From assembly GCA_036012865.1 (NCBI GenBank), contig DASCQC010000005.1, forward strand, positions 1-64,000: a stretch of 64,000 nucleotides of DNA, in the 5' to 3' direction. The translations under genes and the position numbers were made by a program. Below the pieces are notes generated by a model. The model had not been told where the DNA came from and ran no database searches. It saw only the letters and a list, made by a program, of their open reading frames with translations. This stretch comes from DASCQC01 sp036012865. Its GTDB lineage: Bacteria > Pseudomonadota > Gammaproteobacteria > Comchoanobacterales > Comchoanobacteraceae. Shown piece after piece: positions 1 to 8,417 of the stretch (position 1 is its first letter; each line of letters opens with the position of its first letter).

Positions 1-318
1 AAAAAGATCAAAAAACCATCTCGATTCAGACCCTTTATTGGCAATGTTAGTTAGTATTTCTTCATAGTTATTCAAATCATTTAGCTGGTTTTGTATATTA
101 GCTCGTTGCTTTTCATTGGATGCTAACATCATTTCTACAGTAAACTTTTTCTTATAACCTCTTACCGCTTTTAACCCTTCTTTATGCTCAAAGAATTTTT
201 GCAACTCAAGCCCTGCTTTACAGGTATTATCCAGCCCTATGGTATGACCACTAATCACTGGCATCATCACATACAGCTTACCTTCATCTACATAAATATA
301 ATCTATTGTTTCTTTCAT
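1..318 (-). CDS. Unknown protein, 3' end cut off by the window edge
   Basis: An open frame of 106 codons runs from an ATG at 318 down to base 1 without a stop, so only the N-terminal part is in the window. The start is supported by a GAGGAA Shine-Dalgarno sequence 5 bases upstream and by a good promoter further upstream (355-383). The visible part has no signal peptide. It starts MKETIDYIYVDEGKLYV and contains a polar, probably helical stretch around residues 60-95 (rich in N, E, Q and K). I do not recognise the family. A 70-codon ORF on the opposite strand is a shadow of this gene. Confidence 0.7.
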   Translation of the reverse strand, partial: MKETIDYIYVDEGKLYVMMPVISGHTIGLDNTCKAGLELQKFFEHKEGLKAVRGYKKKFTVEMMLASNEKQRANIQNQLNDLNNYEEILTNIANKGSESRWFFDLF

Positions 319-354
319 TTTGCTTCCTCTTGTTCAATGAGAGCAACTGCTTTT

Positions 355-383
355 ATACTAAACAAATATTTTAGTATTTTCAA
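355..383 (-). promoter_or_regulatory. Sigma-70 promoter overlapped by an inverted repeat
   Basis: On the minus strand, TTGAAA (378-383) and TAGTAT (355-360) are separated by 17 bases, a good sigma-70 arrangement upstream of the gene starting at 318. The arms ATACTAA (355-361) and TTAGTAT (371-377) form a perfect 7-bp inverted repeat covering the -10 and spacer, so it could be an operator. Its function is inferred only. Confidence 0.5.
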
Positions 384-567
384 GTTTTTTTATTGACATA
401 ACTATAGATATCAAGCGCCCCTTTTACCCATTTCGACTGGGGGTATCCGTTGGATAGATCCTTAGCTTACAGAACCCGATTGAGACCTATTAAAAAACCC
501 AACACCTGATTCTGCAACCTCACTCAAAATACTGACCCGACTCCAGTTTCCCCCAGGGCCAATGACT

Positions 568-1302
568 TTATTTATTTAGCCAGATTAAAGAAGCCATGCG
601 CCCGGTTACCTGACCATCCCTTCGGTAGGAGTAAAATCGATGCTCATCACCATAAGTACAATAATTACCACCAAACACATCATCAACACCGATCAACCTT
701 AATTCAACTCTAGCTAGCTGGTATAAATCAACAGCATAACGATGATCATCCTGTAAATCAAAGCACTCTTTATAACCCGGATTAACATGAAGAAATTGAT
801 CCACATGGTCTTTTGGCAAGGTGTAGTACTCTTGACTGATTGCTGGCCCCAGCCAAGCGAGAATCTCATTGGGTGGGCACGGAGCTCTCTTGACTGCCTT
901 GGAAATAATATTCTTAAGCAAACCCCTCCAACCAGCATGCACCGCTGCAACCCACGTTCCCTTGCGATCTGTCAATAACACCGGCAAACAGTCTGCTGTC
1001 AAAACAGCACAGACCTGATTTGACTCACTGGTATAACTAGCATCCGCCGGATCCGTTCCAACGTTGCCTACTGCAACCACTCTATCCGTGTGATTCTGAT
1101 TTAGCCAACACACAGATAACTGATCAATCTGATGACAAAGATCCTGCCTATTTAATCTAACACTCTCAGGGTTATCCTTGACATGAGCACCCAAATTAAA
1201 CGATTGATACAACCCAGAACTACACCCCCCTAAACGGGTCGTTGAACAACTTTTTACTCTAGGGTGGGCTGGCCAATCTGGTAAAATCAAGCCGGCATCC
1301 AT
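568..1302 (-). CDS. pgeF: PgeF/YfiH family peptidoglycan editing factor (multicopper polyphenol oxidase fold)
   Basis: 244 residues, the full family length. Zinc/copper-site residues are visible at H71 (LNQNHTDR), C105 (LTADCLPVLL) and H122 (AVHAGWRG), matching H71, C107 and H124 of E. coli YfiH. The C-terminal YSYRRDG...GRMAS motif is also present. In E. coli this protein hydrolyses misincorporated L-Ser/Gly from UDP-MurNAc, so it acts in the cytoplasm as a quality-control step for peptidoglycan precursors. The gene lies 23 bases downstream of a HAD phosphatase gene on the same strand, and the two are probably co-transcribed. In many gammaproteobacteria pgeF instead sits next to rluD; here a RluC-type synthase is two genes away. 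Confidence 0.9.
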   Translation of the reverse strand: MDAGLILPDWPAHPRVKSCSTTRLGGCSSGLYQSFNLGAHVKDNPESVRLNRQDLCHQIDQLSVCWLNQNHTDRVVAVGNVGTDPADASYTSESNQVCAVLTADCLPVLLTDRKGTWVAAVHAGWRGLLKNIISKAVKRAPCPPNEILAWLGPAISQEYYTLPKDHVDQFLHVNPGYKECFDLQDDHRYAVDLYQLARVELRLIGVDDVFGGNYCTYGDEHRFYSYRRDGQVTGRMASLIWLNK

Positions 1303-1325
1303 TCTGACAATCTCCTCAACCCTTA

Positions 1326-2027
1326 TTAATAAGCGGGGTCCAACTCTCCGACCAGCGGATGAACCTCTTCAATCATTTTAGCCAATTCATTGATATTTTT
1401 AAAAACAATAGCTGGCTTTGAAGTTAAAAGCTCCTGCTCATTCATATTGCCACACGTCACACCTATGCCTTGGCAACCAAAAGCATTCGCCGCATCAAGA
1501 TCAAATGTAGTATCCCCTACCATTAAAATATTATTCGCCGTGATATTTTGCCGCGCTGATAAAACCCGTAACATCATAGGGTCTGGCTTCTCTACATACT
1601 GATCTGCACATAAACAATCTAAAAAGTACGTACGCAACCCCATGGCATTCACTTCAGGTAAAAAAGAAAATGATGGTTTATTGGTCACAATAGCCAAACC
1701 AATCCCATGATCAATCAACGTGTGCAAAGACTCCTTGACGCCGTCAAAAACATTAACTTTATCGGGTCTGTAATAGCCATAGAACTGCTTCCAAAAGACC
1801 TCCCTCTTAGGTATCTTAAAACCCGAACCCATGGACTCACGCAAACGCGCCCAAATATCATCATGACCGAGCCCTATATTTTGCCGTATTGCATTTTTAT
1901 CAGGGATTGGCATGTCATAATATTCACAGGTTTTTTGAAACGCTTGAATAACCTCATCCAATGAGTTAATTAAGGTACCGTCCCAATCGAACGCAATTAA
2001 TTTAATTTTTTTTAACTCTAAACTCAT
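1326..2027 (-). CDS. HAD-superfamily hydrolase, phosphoglycolate phosphatase-like
   Basis: About 233 residues from the ATG at 2027. That start is chosen because an AGGAG sequence lies about 10 bases upstream and the protein then begins MSLELKKIKLIAFDWDGTL. The frame stays open to 2096, but with no ribosome binding site there. HAD motif I is DWDGTL with both aspartates, motif II is the TN in AIVTNKP, motif III is the Lys in YVEKPDP, and motif IV is MVGDTTFDLDAA. An alpha-helical cap of type C1 sits between motifs I and II. The family includes Gph, PpaX and YjjG, so the physiological substrate (phosphoglycolate, pyrophosphate or a nucleotide) cannot be read from sequence. Confidence 0.85.
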   Translation of the reverse strand: MSLELKKIKLIAFDWDGTLINSLDEVIQAFQKTCEYYDMPIPDKNAIRQNIGLGHDDIWARLRESMGSGFKIPKREVFWKQFYGYYRPDKVNVFDGVKESLHTLIDHGIGLAIVTNKPSFSFLPEVNAMGLRTYFLDCLCADQYVEKPDPMMLRVLSARQNITANNILMVGDTTFDLDAANAFGCQGIGVTCGNMNEQELLTSKPAIVFKNINELAKMIEEVHPLVGELDPAY

Positions 2028-2220
2028 ACTTAGTTGACTCCTAATTTCAAAAGTATACCTGACATCTTTGAAATACACAAATCTTAACAAAGACATCGGC
2101 TTATTTTTTCCATAAAAATGAAATATTCAAAGCCAAGTCTTCAAAATTACACGAACAATGAATAAAATCGGAACATACGGCCATCTTTCAAAAAACCTTA
2201 TGGGTTAACCTTTCCCCCTC

Positions 2221-2252
2221 TTAAAAAGGCATTCACTATCGCTGAATGGCTT
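2221..2252 (-). terminator. Rho-independent terminator of rluC
   Basis: Reading the minus strand, a 10-bp stem with one mismatch (arms 2243-2252 and 2226-2235, loop of 7 bases) is followed directly by a run of five T (complement of 2223-2227). It lies 42 bases beyond the rluC stop codon, as expected for its terminator. Confidence 0.6.
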
Positions 2253-2293
2253 AGGTATTATTGAATAAATAAATGAGAATTTTACAGTCTATA

Positions 2294-3208
2294 CTAACCC
2301 TCTATCAACAAGCCCCTTTCCTTCAGAATGCTGCTTACACTCTTATCTAACGGAGCGGTAAAACTTGAATAAGAAGACTCTTGCGGCAGCACTATCTTAA
2401 GAGACCTTGCATGAAGAAAGTAAAAAGATTGAGGGGATGATGAATAATATTTCTTATCGCCTAACAGTGGGTATCCTATGTGATTAGCATGCACTCGAAT
2501 TTGATGAGTTCTTCCAGTATCAATTCGAACCTCCATCAAAGAAGATTCTGAAGATTTCTTGAGAACTCGAAAATAACTCACAGCCTCTTTACCTTGATCT
2601 GAAATGATAGCATACGCTTGATTATTTTTTTTCAAAATCGGAAACGAAACCTTATGCCAACCTTGCTTACGCCAAATCCCATCGACCAAAGCCCAATACC
2701 TTTTTTTCACAGCCCCTTTTAAAAACTGCCCAGAGACCCATCTAGCAGAAGCCACGTTTTTGGCCAGCACAAGAACACCTGAAGTGTCTTTATCCAAACG
2801 GTGTGTTAAATGCCAAGAAACACCTGGGTATATCTCTGATAAATAATCCTGCAAACAAACAGGTGATTTAGAGCCTTTTTGACAAACGACACCTTGGGGT
2901 TTATTTAATACCAAAACATTATCATCTTGATAAAGAACAGAGTTAGCTATTAAAGTCAACAAGGCCTGATTTAAAACTACTTCATTGTCCTTAGAGTCCG
3001 CAGACCAAATGGGGTACCGAAGAATATCCCCCTCCTGCAATCGGTATTCTTGCTTGACTTTAGAGTCATTAACCCTCACAGCTCCTTTGCGAATTGATCT
3101 ATAAATGAGCCCCTTAGGAATACTCCGATTAAATGCCATTAAAGCATTATCAACACGCTGACCTTGTCTATCCAGACCAACTTTGTAAAAAATATGATTA
3201 TTTTCCAT
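2294..3208 (-). CDS. rluC: RluC-type 23S rRNA pseudouridine synthase
   Basis: 304 residues. An N-terminal S4 RNA-binding domain (about residues 17-66) is followed by the RsuA/RluA catalytic domain, with the signature HRLDKDTSG around catalytic Asp139 (E. coli RluC D144) and the RTHQIRVH motif near residue 235. E. coli RluC modifies U955, U2504 and U2580 of 23S rRNA. The gene is divergent from rne across 221 bases, the same arrangement as rluC/rne in E. coli, which supports RluC over RluD or RluA. The start has TAGGAAATA just upstream. Confidence 0.9.
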   Translation of the reverse strand: MENNHIFYKVGLDRQGQRVDNALMAFNRSIPKGLIYRSIRKGAVRVNDSKVKQEYRLQEGDILRYPIWSADSKDNEVVLNQALLTLIANSVLYQDDNVLVLNKPQGVVCQKGSKSPVCLQDYLSEIYPGVSWHLTHRLDKDTSGVLVLAKNVASARWVSGQFLKGAVKKRYWALVDGIWRKQGWHKVSFPILKKNNQAYAIISDQGKEAVSYFRVLKKSSESSLMEVRIDTGRTHQIRVHANHIGYPLLGDKKYYSSSPQSFYFLHARSLKIVLPQESSYSSFTAPLDKSVSSILKERGLLIEG

Positions 3209-3227
3209 TATTTCCTAAAGATAATAA

Positions 3228-3256
3228 TTGCCATTAACCTAAGGTAATGGTATCAT
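3228..3256 (+). promoter_or_regulatory. Sigma-70 promoter of rne
   Basis: TTGCCA (3228-3233) and TATCAT (3251-3256) are spaced by exactly 17 bases. A start site near 3263 would give an rne leader of about 165 bases. The spacer carries an imperfect palindrome (CCATTA ... TAATGG, 3231-3250), a possible operator shared with the divergent rluC. Confidence 0.5.
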
Positions 3257-3262
3257 ACTTTT

Positions 3263-3429
3263 CGTAAAAAGTTACACAAAATAGTACGCGTTAAACGCAA
3301 TTTAGGTGGTACCAGTATATTTGAAGCTTTTAGAGAGAGCATGAAAAAGCAGTTTTTAGCCATTAGAAGGCCATAGGTACCAAACGATAGACAGTGTGGT
3401 TGAGACCACAAAACATGAAGGAATGAATA
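3263..3429 (+). promoter_or_regulatory. Structured 5' leader of rne
   Basis: The leader holds an 11-base near-palindrome GCGTTAAACGC (3288-3298), two GGTACC hexamers, and a perfect 6-bp hairpin (TGTGGT at 3395-3400, loop TGAG, ACCACA at 3405-3410) ending 19 bases before the ATG and close to the Shine-Dalgarno sequence GAAGGAA. In E. coli, rne mRNA is autoregulated through hairpins in a long leader. A similar role here is inferred from position and structure only, since I cannot fold it. Confidence 0.35.
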
Positions 3430-5367
3430 ATGTCAAACTTATATATTGATGCACTTTACCCAAAATACCCAAGGGTTGCATTAACAAACAAACAAAACAA
3501 ATTGGAAGAAATCGATCTAGAACAAACTTCTCCTACATCCATTGGCAGCATCTATGCTGTAAAGATAAGTAGTGTAGAACCCAGTCTAGATGCTGCATTT
3601 GTAAAATTTGATCACAATCAACGACACGGGTTCTTGCCGTTTAAAGAAATTGATGTCACTTCACTGAGTCGTTATAAAAAAGGCGACCCCATAGACCCCA
3701 AAAAAACTGGTGACCTTATCAAGGTTGGCGACCCACTATTAGTTCAAATAAAAAAAGAGGAACGAGACCAAAAAGGTGCCGCAGTTTCAACCTTTATATC
3801 ACTGGCTGGATCTTACCTTGTGGCACTTCCAAACAACCCCCAAAGCGTTGGAGTCTCTACGAGAGTTGACAACCATGAAAGGCAAAACTTGCGCGACCTT
3901 ATTGAGAAAATCCGGGGCACTGACACTTGCGGGCTTATCATTCGAACAGCCGGTGTAGGCAAAAGCCTAGAAGAACTACAATGGGACTATGAAACACTGA
4001 TAGCTCATTGGAATAAAATCAAAGACGCTGCTAAAAACTCCACAGCACCTAGACTGATACACCAAGAAAGCGACCCCGTACTGAGAGCTGCTAGAGATTA
4101 TCTAACCCCTAATATTGATAAAATTATAACCAACGATAGCACCACGTATGACCGGCTAGCCAACTATATTCAAATGATACGACCTGAATTCATTGAGCGT
4201 CTAGAAATGCACACCAGCCAAATCCCGCTGTTCACCCATTATTCTCATATTGAAGAATCCATATCTAAACTGTTTGAGCGAATAGTTCCTTTACCCAATG
4301 GAGGTGAAATAACCATTGATCCAACTGAAGCACTCACCGCCATAGATGTTAACTCAAAACGAGCCACCCATGGCTCAGACATCGAGCAAACAGCGTTAGA
4401 AACCAACCTTCAAGCAGCTGAAATTGCCTGTCGAGAAATAAGGTTACGCAAGATATCAGGTATTATTGCAATTGACTTTATTGATATGAATGAAGACTCT
4501 CATAAGAAAAAAGTTGAAAATATTATTGAAAAACTAGCAAAAATAGATCGTGCCCGTGTAAGGTATGAAAGTATAAGCCCTCTAACTGGCGTTATGAGCC
4601 TCTCTAGACAGAGAATTGGAACCCCCATTCATGAGTCACACCTTAGAAAATGCACCAGCTGCGAAGGAAAAGGTGTTAGCCTCAGTATTGAAGGGTCTGG
4701 CATCAAAATTCTACGAAAGATATATGAAAACGCCTCATCAGGTCAAGGCCAATTAATACTTGTTCAAGCTTCCACAGATACTGCTAACTATTTACTGAAT
4801 GAACTTCGAAATGAAATCACCTTTACAGAAAATAAATGCCAAGTTAAAATTATTATCGTCGCAAACAATCATTTCGAAAATCACAAATTCACGCTTAAAC
4901 GCTTCAGACTATCTGAATCTGATAGCCCAACAAGCTATGACCTTAATCAAGATCAACCTGAAAAGATTGACCACATCCCTGAGTGGCATAGAACTCAAAA
5001 CACAACCCCTGCTGTAAGCTCTCGCTATCAAAGCCAACCCCCACAAAAATCTCAAACCAAACATAAAAGTCTCTGGAAACGTATTTTAGATTCCTTCGGC
5101 ACAGAAGAAAAACCAGCCAAACCGCCAAGTAAAAGGTCTAACTACAACCATAGAAACAGAGAAAATCGTAGAAATTACAACCAGAAAAACCTTAATACTA
5201 ATCAGAAAAATAAAACCCCAACATCTGATGAAAAAGAGAATCAGCCCTACCGCAGCAACTCCTCATCTAAAACCAGGAATTATCGCAGCACTAACCGATC
5301 ACCCAGAAGGTCACTAAGATCACCCACACACAATAAAAAGAACCACAAAGAGGAAATAAACAGCTAA
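3430..5367 (+). CDS. rne: Ribonuclease E, short form (RNase E/G family)
   Basis: 645 residues against about 1,061 in E. coli: the catalytic half is complete and the C-terminal half is much reduced. An N-terminal S1 domain lies at about 36-125, the 5'-sensor/RNase H-like region at about 125-290, and the DNase I-like catalytic site includes D306 (AIDVNSK) and D349 (AIDFIDM), aligning with E. coli D303 and D346. The zinc link is C408-T-S-C411 (E. coli C404/C407). From about residue 500 the tail is low-complexity and rich in R, N, K and S, likely an RNA-binding region. No degradosome docking motif for enolase or PNPase is obvious. The enzyme starts mRNA decay and processes 9S rRNA and tRNA precursors. 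The Shine-Dalgarno sequence is GAAGGAA. Confidence 0.93.
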   Translation: MSNLYIDALYPKYPRVALTNKQNKLEEIDLEQTSPTSIGSIYAVKISSVEPSLDAAFVKFDHNQRHGFLPFKEIDVTSLSRYKKGDPIDPKKTGDLIKVGDPLLVQIKKEERDQKGAAVSTFISLAGSYLVALPNNPQSVGVSTRVDNHERQNLRDLIEKIRGTDTCGLIIRTAGVGKSLEELQWDYETLIAHWNKIKDAAKNSTAPRLIHQESDPVLRAARDYLTPNIDKIITNDSTTYDRLANYIQMIRPEFIERLEMHTSQIPLFTHYSHIEESISKLFERIVPLPNGGEITIDPTEALTAIDVNSKRATHGSDIEQTALETNLQAAEIACREIRLRKISGIIAIDFIDMNEDSHKKKVENIIEKLAKIDRARVRYESISPLTGVMSLSRQRIGTPIHESHLRKCTSCEGKGVSLSIEGSGIKILRKIYENASSGQGQLILVQASTDTANYLLNELRNEITFTENKCQVKIIIVANNHFENHKFTLKRFRLSESDSPTSYDLNQDQPEKIDHIPEWHRTQNTTPAVSSRYQSQPPQKSQTKHKSLWKRILDSFGTEEKPAKPPSKRSNYNHRNRENRRNYNQKNLNTNQKNKTPTSDEKENQPYRSNSSSKTRNYRSTNRSPRRSLRSPTHNKKNHKEEINS

Positions 5368-5383
5368 CAAGACAACCGTTGTA

Positions 5384-5420
5384 AAGTCATGTCATGAGAG
5401 TAAAGTCCATGACATGACTT
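5384..5420. repeat. Perfect 13-bp inverted repeat downstream of rne
   Basis: AAGTCATGTCATG (5384-5396) and CATGACATGACTT (5408-5420) are exact reverse complements separated by 11 bases. The repeat lies between the convergent ends of rne and tsaE. No T-run follows on either strand, so it is not a classical intrinsic terminator. It could be an mRNA 3'-end stabilising hairpin, a Rho-assisted terminator, or a protein-binding site. Confidence 0.7.
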
Positions 5421-5506
5421 AAGTCTAAAGAATAGATTCGTTTGACTGAATGACATCATTGATTGATATCATTGATTAATAAGCCTAAAGTAAGCCCTTA
5501 GACTGA

Positions 5507-5983
5507 TCATGAATGTCTCATCCAATGAATGATACTTTCGCCTTTTTCAGAGAGACCCTGAATGCGCACCTGTCTATTTCTACTAGAATGAACATGGGTC
5601 AATTCAACATGCAAATCAGCCTTCGGAAAATAACCTAAACTATTCTCTGGCCATTCGATGCAAATAACAGCATAGTCATCCCACACATCAAGAACACCTA
5701 ACGACTCTAAGTCTAAGACTGACTCTGTGCGATATAAATCCATGTGCAAAGCTCTGCCCTCATTTAACTCATACTCTTCAACCATACTAAATGTGGGGCT
5801 TGTGACAGGAGAACTCACACCCATATAACTCATCAGAAACTGTATAAAAGTGGTTTTTCCAGAGCCCAAAACACCTGAAACATGAATACACACAGGTGTT
5901 TTTTTCAGCAAACACGAGGCACATTCATCTGCCAGCTTCTTCACATCACTTAAATCAGCCTTATCATTGATTAACAAGTTCAT
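5507..5983 (-). CDS. tsaE: TsaE, ATPase of tRNA threonylcarbamoyladenosine synthesis
   Basis: 158 residues, the usual size. The Walker A motif GVLGSGKTT lies at residues 37-45, followed by SPTFSMVEEY (switch region), HMDLYR and CIEWPEN, all characteristic of TsaE/YjeE. It works with TsaB and TsaD to attach threonylcarbamoyl to A37 of ANN-decoding tRNAs and is normally essential. The start overlaps the end of nnrDE by 20 bases on the same strand, and the orn-nnrDE-tsaE order is typical of gammaproteobacteria (E. coli orn ... nnr-tsaE-amiB). No amiB follows here. Confidence 0.93.
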   Translation of the reverse strand: MNLLINDKADLSDVKKLADECASCLLKKTPVCIHVSGVLGSGKTTFIQFLMSYMGVSSPVTSPTFSMVEEYELNEGRALHMDLYRTESVLDLESLGVLDVWDDYAVICIEWPENSLGYFPKADLHVELTHVHSSRNRQVRIQGLSEKGESIIHWMRHS

Positions 5984-7421
5984 TTAAAACCTTTGGAATT
6001 ATCTTAACAACATCGTTTGCCATCAAACCATACGACAAATGAACGGCCAAATCTTCCCCCGCCTTTGAATGCAAAGTAACCGCCATGGCAACCCCATCAT
6101 TGACCGATTTAAGTTGAGATATTGAACTTACCACCATACCTGCTAACACATCACCCATGCCAGCAGTCGACATAGCAGAGTGTCCGTAACAACAAACACT
6201 CATGATTGTATCGCTTGGATAAGATATCAATGTCCCCGCTCCCTTCAATACCACACAAGCAGAGTATTGCGTGGTTAGTTTTCTGGCCACTTTTTGACGA
6301 TTCTTTTGAACAAAAGACGCATCTTCACCCATTAACATACCGGCTTCCCCCGCGTGAGGTGTGATAATGGTAGGGGTTGTTAAATCAGGCTTCTTCTTCG
6401 CCAACCAATACAAAGCATCTGCATCCAAAACAAGCGGCTTGCCATGACAACATGCAACCACTTGATCAAACACCCCCTCACCCCACTGGGTCCGCCCTAA
6501 TCCTGGGCCTATCAAAACTGTATCCGCCCAAGAAATAATCTCACTTAACGACATTTGAGCCTCTGAACAGACAACGATATCAGGACAATACACAGGAACC
6601 TGTTTGACATGCTCCTCTAACGTCCATAACTTAACATAACCTGCCCCCATTTTTAATGCTGATTCAGCAGACAAAATAGCTGCCCCCAACAAACCTTCAT
6701 ACCCCCCAATAACAACCACTTTGCCACATGATCCCTTGTGAGAAGTAGGCCTTCGCCTAAAATTTCCCCAAGGCAAATCATCCACCTTAAGCTCTCTTAA
6801 TTCATAAGGGACAGAAGTAACCTTCTCTCCTAAGTCATTGACCACTACCTTGCCAACATAATCCAACCCTTGACCAACAATAAACCCAGTTTTTTTAGCC
6901 ATCAGTGTTACGGTCATATCTGCCACTAAAGCACAGCCTAGCGGCAACCCTGTCCTCGAGCATAAGCCCGATGGAATATCAATCGCAACAACAGGCACAT
7001 GGGCCTGATTAATGGCCTGAATCCATGACGTAGACAAAACCCCCATGAGGCGCGTTCCACCAATGCCAAACCCCCCATCAATGATGACATCATAACTATC
7101 CCAAAACTTTTGATTATCTGATAAATCTACCCAGTTGAGCTTAAGAATATCCTCACTCATCATAGGTATATCTTGACGGTTAATATTCTCGACAAATTCT
7201 GCACATTCAACTTTTAGTCCATGGGCTAAAGCATGTTTGATGAAGACACAAGCATCACCTGCATTATTACCTTTACCTAATAAAACCAATATGACTCTAG
7301 CCTGAGGATACTCCACAATAAAAGCATCCCATATCGCTTTGCCTGCACCAATCATGAGGCTGTCTAAATCAAGACTTTGAGACTCAATCTCTCTTATGGA
7401 ATCCACTGAATAGTAATGCAT
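5964..7421 (-). CDS. nnr: Bifunctional NAD(P)HX epimerase/dehydratase
   Basis: About 485 residues from the ATG at 7421 (MHYYSVDSIREIE), preceded by GAGGTG at 7 bases. A GTG three codons upstream (7430) would overlap the orn stop and is the alternative start. The N-terminal YjeF_N epimerase domain (about 1-205) has LLGKGNNAGDACVF and the DIPSGL motif. The C-terminal ADP-dependent dehydratase domain (about 215-480) has VLIGPGLG, VLDADALYWL, TPHAGEAG and STAGMGDVLAG. It repairs hydrated NADH/NADPH. The epimerase motif reads GNNAGDA rather than the common GNNGGDG, a mild change. The gene is in the operon orn-nnr-tsaE. Confidence 0.93.
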   Translation of the reverse strand: MHYYSVDSIREIESQSLDLDSLMIGAGKAIWDAFIVEYPQARVILVLLGKGNNAGDACVFIKHALAHGLKVECAEFVENINRQDIPMMSEDILKLNWVDLSDNQKFWDSYDVIIDGGFGIGGTRLMGVLSTSWIQAINQAHVPVVAIDIPSGLCSRTGLPLGCALVADMTVTLMAKKTGFIVGQGLDYVGKVVVNDLGEKVTSVPYELRELKVDDLPWGNFRRRPTSHKGSCGKVVVIGGYEGLLGAAILSAESALKMGAGYVKLWTLEEHVKQVPVYCPDIVVCSEAQMSLSEIISWADTVLIGPGLGRTQWGEGVFDQVVACCHGKPLVLDADALYWLAKKKPDLTTPTIITPHAGEAGMLMGEDASFVQKNRQKVARKLTTQYSACVVLKGAGTLISYPSDTIMSVCCYGHSAMSTAGMGDVLAGMVVSSISQLKSVNDGVAMAVTLHSKAGEDLAVHLSYGLMANDVVKIIPKVLNELVNQ

Positions 7422-7426
7422 TACTC

Positions 7427-7963
7427 TCACCTCTGGGTTTTAAACAAAACCTCTCGATAATGTTTTAGCTCTTTAATTGATTCATAAATATCATCAACCG
7501 CTCGGTGATTGTTTTTTTTCTCAACAGATTCAACCTCGGGGTACCATCGCTCAGATATAATTTTTAATGCACTAACATCTAACATACGATAATGGAAAAA
7601 ACGATGAACCTCTGGCATATGAACTTTAAGAAAATCACGATCTGTATGAATAGAATTACCACACAAAATTGCCTCACCTTCAGGCATGTGTGCTGCCAAA
7701 AATTGCAAGACCTCTTGGGCAACACTATCAACAGTCTCGCTACTTTTTCTAGACTCCTCCGTTAAACCCGTTTTTCCATGCTGTTCAACACACCATGAAT
7801 TCATATGGGATAAAACACTATCCGGTTGATGAATAACTTTACAAGGCCCTTCAATGGATTCAGATAAAGAATCATCTGTTAACACTAAAGCCAATTCTAG
7901 AATCATATCTCTACTTGAATCTAACCCGGTCATTTCAAGATCTAACCAAGCAAATGTATACAT
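7427..7963 (-). CDS. orn: Oligoribonuclease (3'-5' exoribonuclease)
   Basis: 178 residues from the ATG at 7963, preceded by GGAAGG at about 8 bases. The frame is open 10 codons further, but the homologous N-terminus begins MYTFAWLDLEMTGLD. The DEDDh exonuclease residues are visible: D8 and E10 in WLDLEMTG, Asp in HTDRDFL, and the terminal HRAVDDIYESIKEL with His and Asp. It degrades 2-5 nt RNA fragments and linear di-nucleotides such as pGpG, ending mRNA decay and c-di-GMP breakdown. Its stop lies 5 bases before the preferred nnr start. Confidence 0.95.
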   Translation of the reverse strand: MYTFAWLDLEMTGLDSSRDMILELALVLTDDSLSESIEGPCKVIHQPDSVLSHMNSWCVEQHGKTGLTEESRKSSETVDSVAQEVLQFLAAHMPEGEAILCGNSIHTDRDFLKVHMPEVHRFFHYRMLDVSALKIISERWYPEVESVEKKNNHRAVDDIYESIKELKHYREVLFKTQR

Positions 7964-8096
7964 ATTACGCCTTCCTTTCACATGAATTAACAATTATAAT
8001 GACTAGTATACCTAATTTTAAAAATAATGTTAGCCCAGTCCATAGAAAGTTGATTCGCTCTCTGGCATAATACATCAACATTTAACTGTGATAGAT

Positions 8097-8417
8097 ATGA
8101 CAATGACTCAATCAATTCAAGATAGACTTGAAGAATTTCAAGCTGATAAGATAATTATGATCAACGTGGAAAAACTAACCACTGTAACCAGCAACATTAT
8201 TATTTGTTCAGCCAACTCTACAACTCATGCACACGCGCTATTAAGAGAAGTTAAAGACCTGTGTAAGACCGGTTCAATCAAGTATACCGTAGAAGGAGAC
8301 GACACCTTTGAATGGATTATTGTGGATCTTGGCTATATAATGGTTCATATCATGCTGCCAGAACTCCGAGATTTCTATCATTTAGAAAGCCTATGGGACA
8401 TCCATATTGATGAGTAA
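8097..8417 (+). CDS. rsfS: Ribosomal silencing factor RsfS
   Basis: About 106 residues of the Iojap/YbeB fold, recognised from LEEFQADKIIMINVEKLT, the conserved ICSANSTTHAHALL stretch, VEGDDTFEWIIVDLG and VHIM. It binds ribosomal protein L14 (uL14) and blocks subunit joining in starved cells. The exact start is unclear: GTG at 8088 and ATGs at 8097 and 8103 are in frame and none has a strong ribosome binding site. It overlaps rlmH by 8 bases and begins the cluster rsfS-rlmH-mrdA-rodA, as in E. coli (ybeB-ybeA-mrdA-mrdB). It is divergent from orn. Confidence 0.9.
   Translation: MTMTQSIQDRLEEFQADKIIMINVEKLTTVTSNIIICSANSTTHAHALLREVKDLCKTGSIKYTVEGDDTFEWIIVDLGYIMVHIMLPELRDFYHLESLWDIHIDE

Noticed and set aside
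184..396. 70-codon plus-strand open frame at the left edge
   Set aside because: Antisense to the well-supported truncated minus-strand gene with promoter and ribosome binding site.
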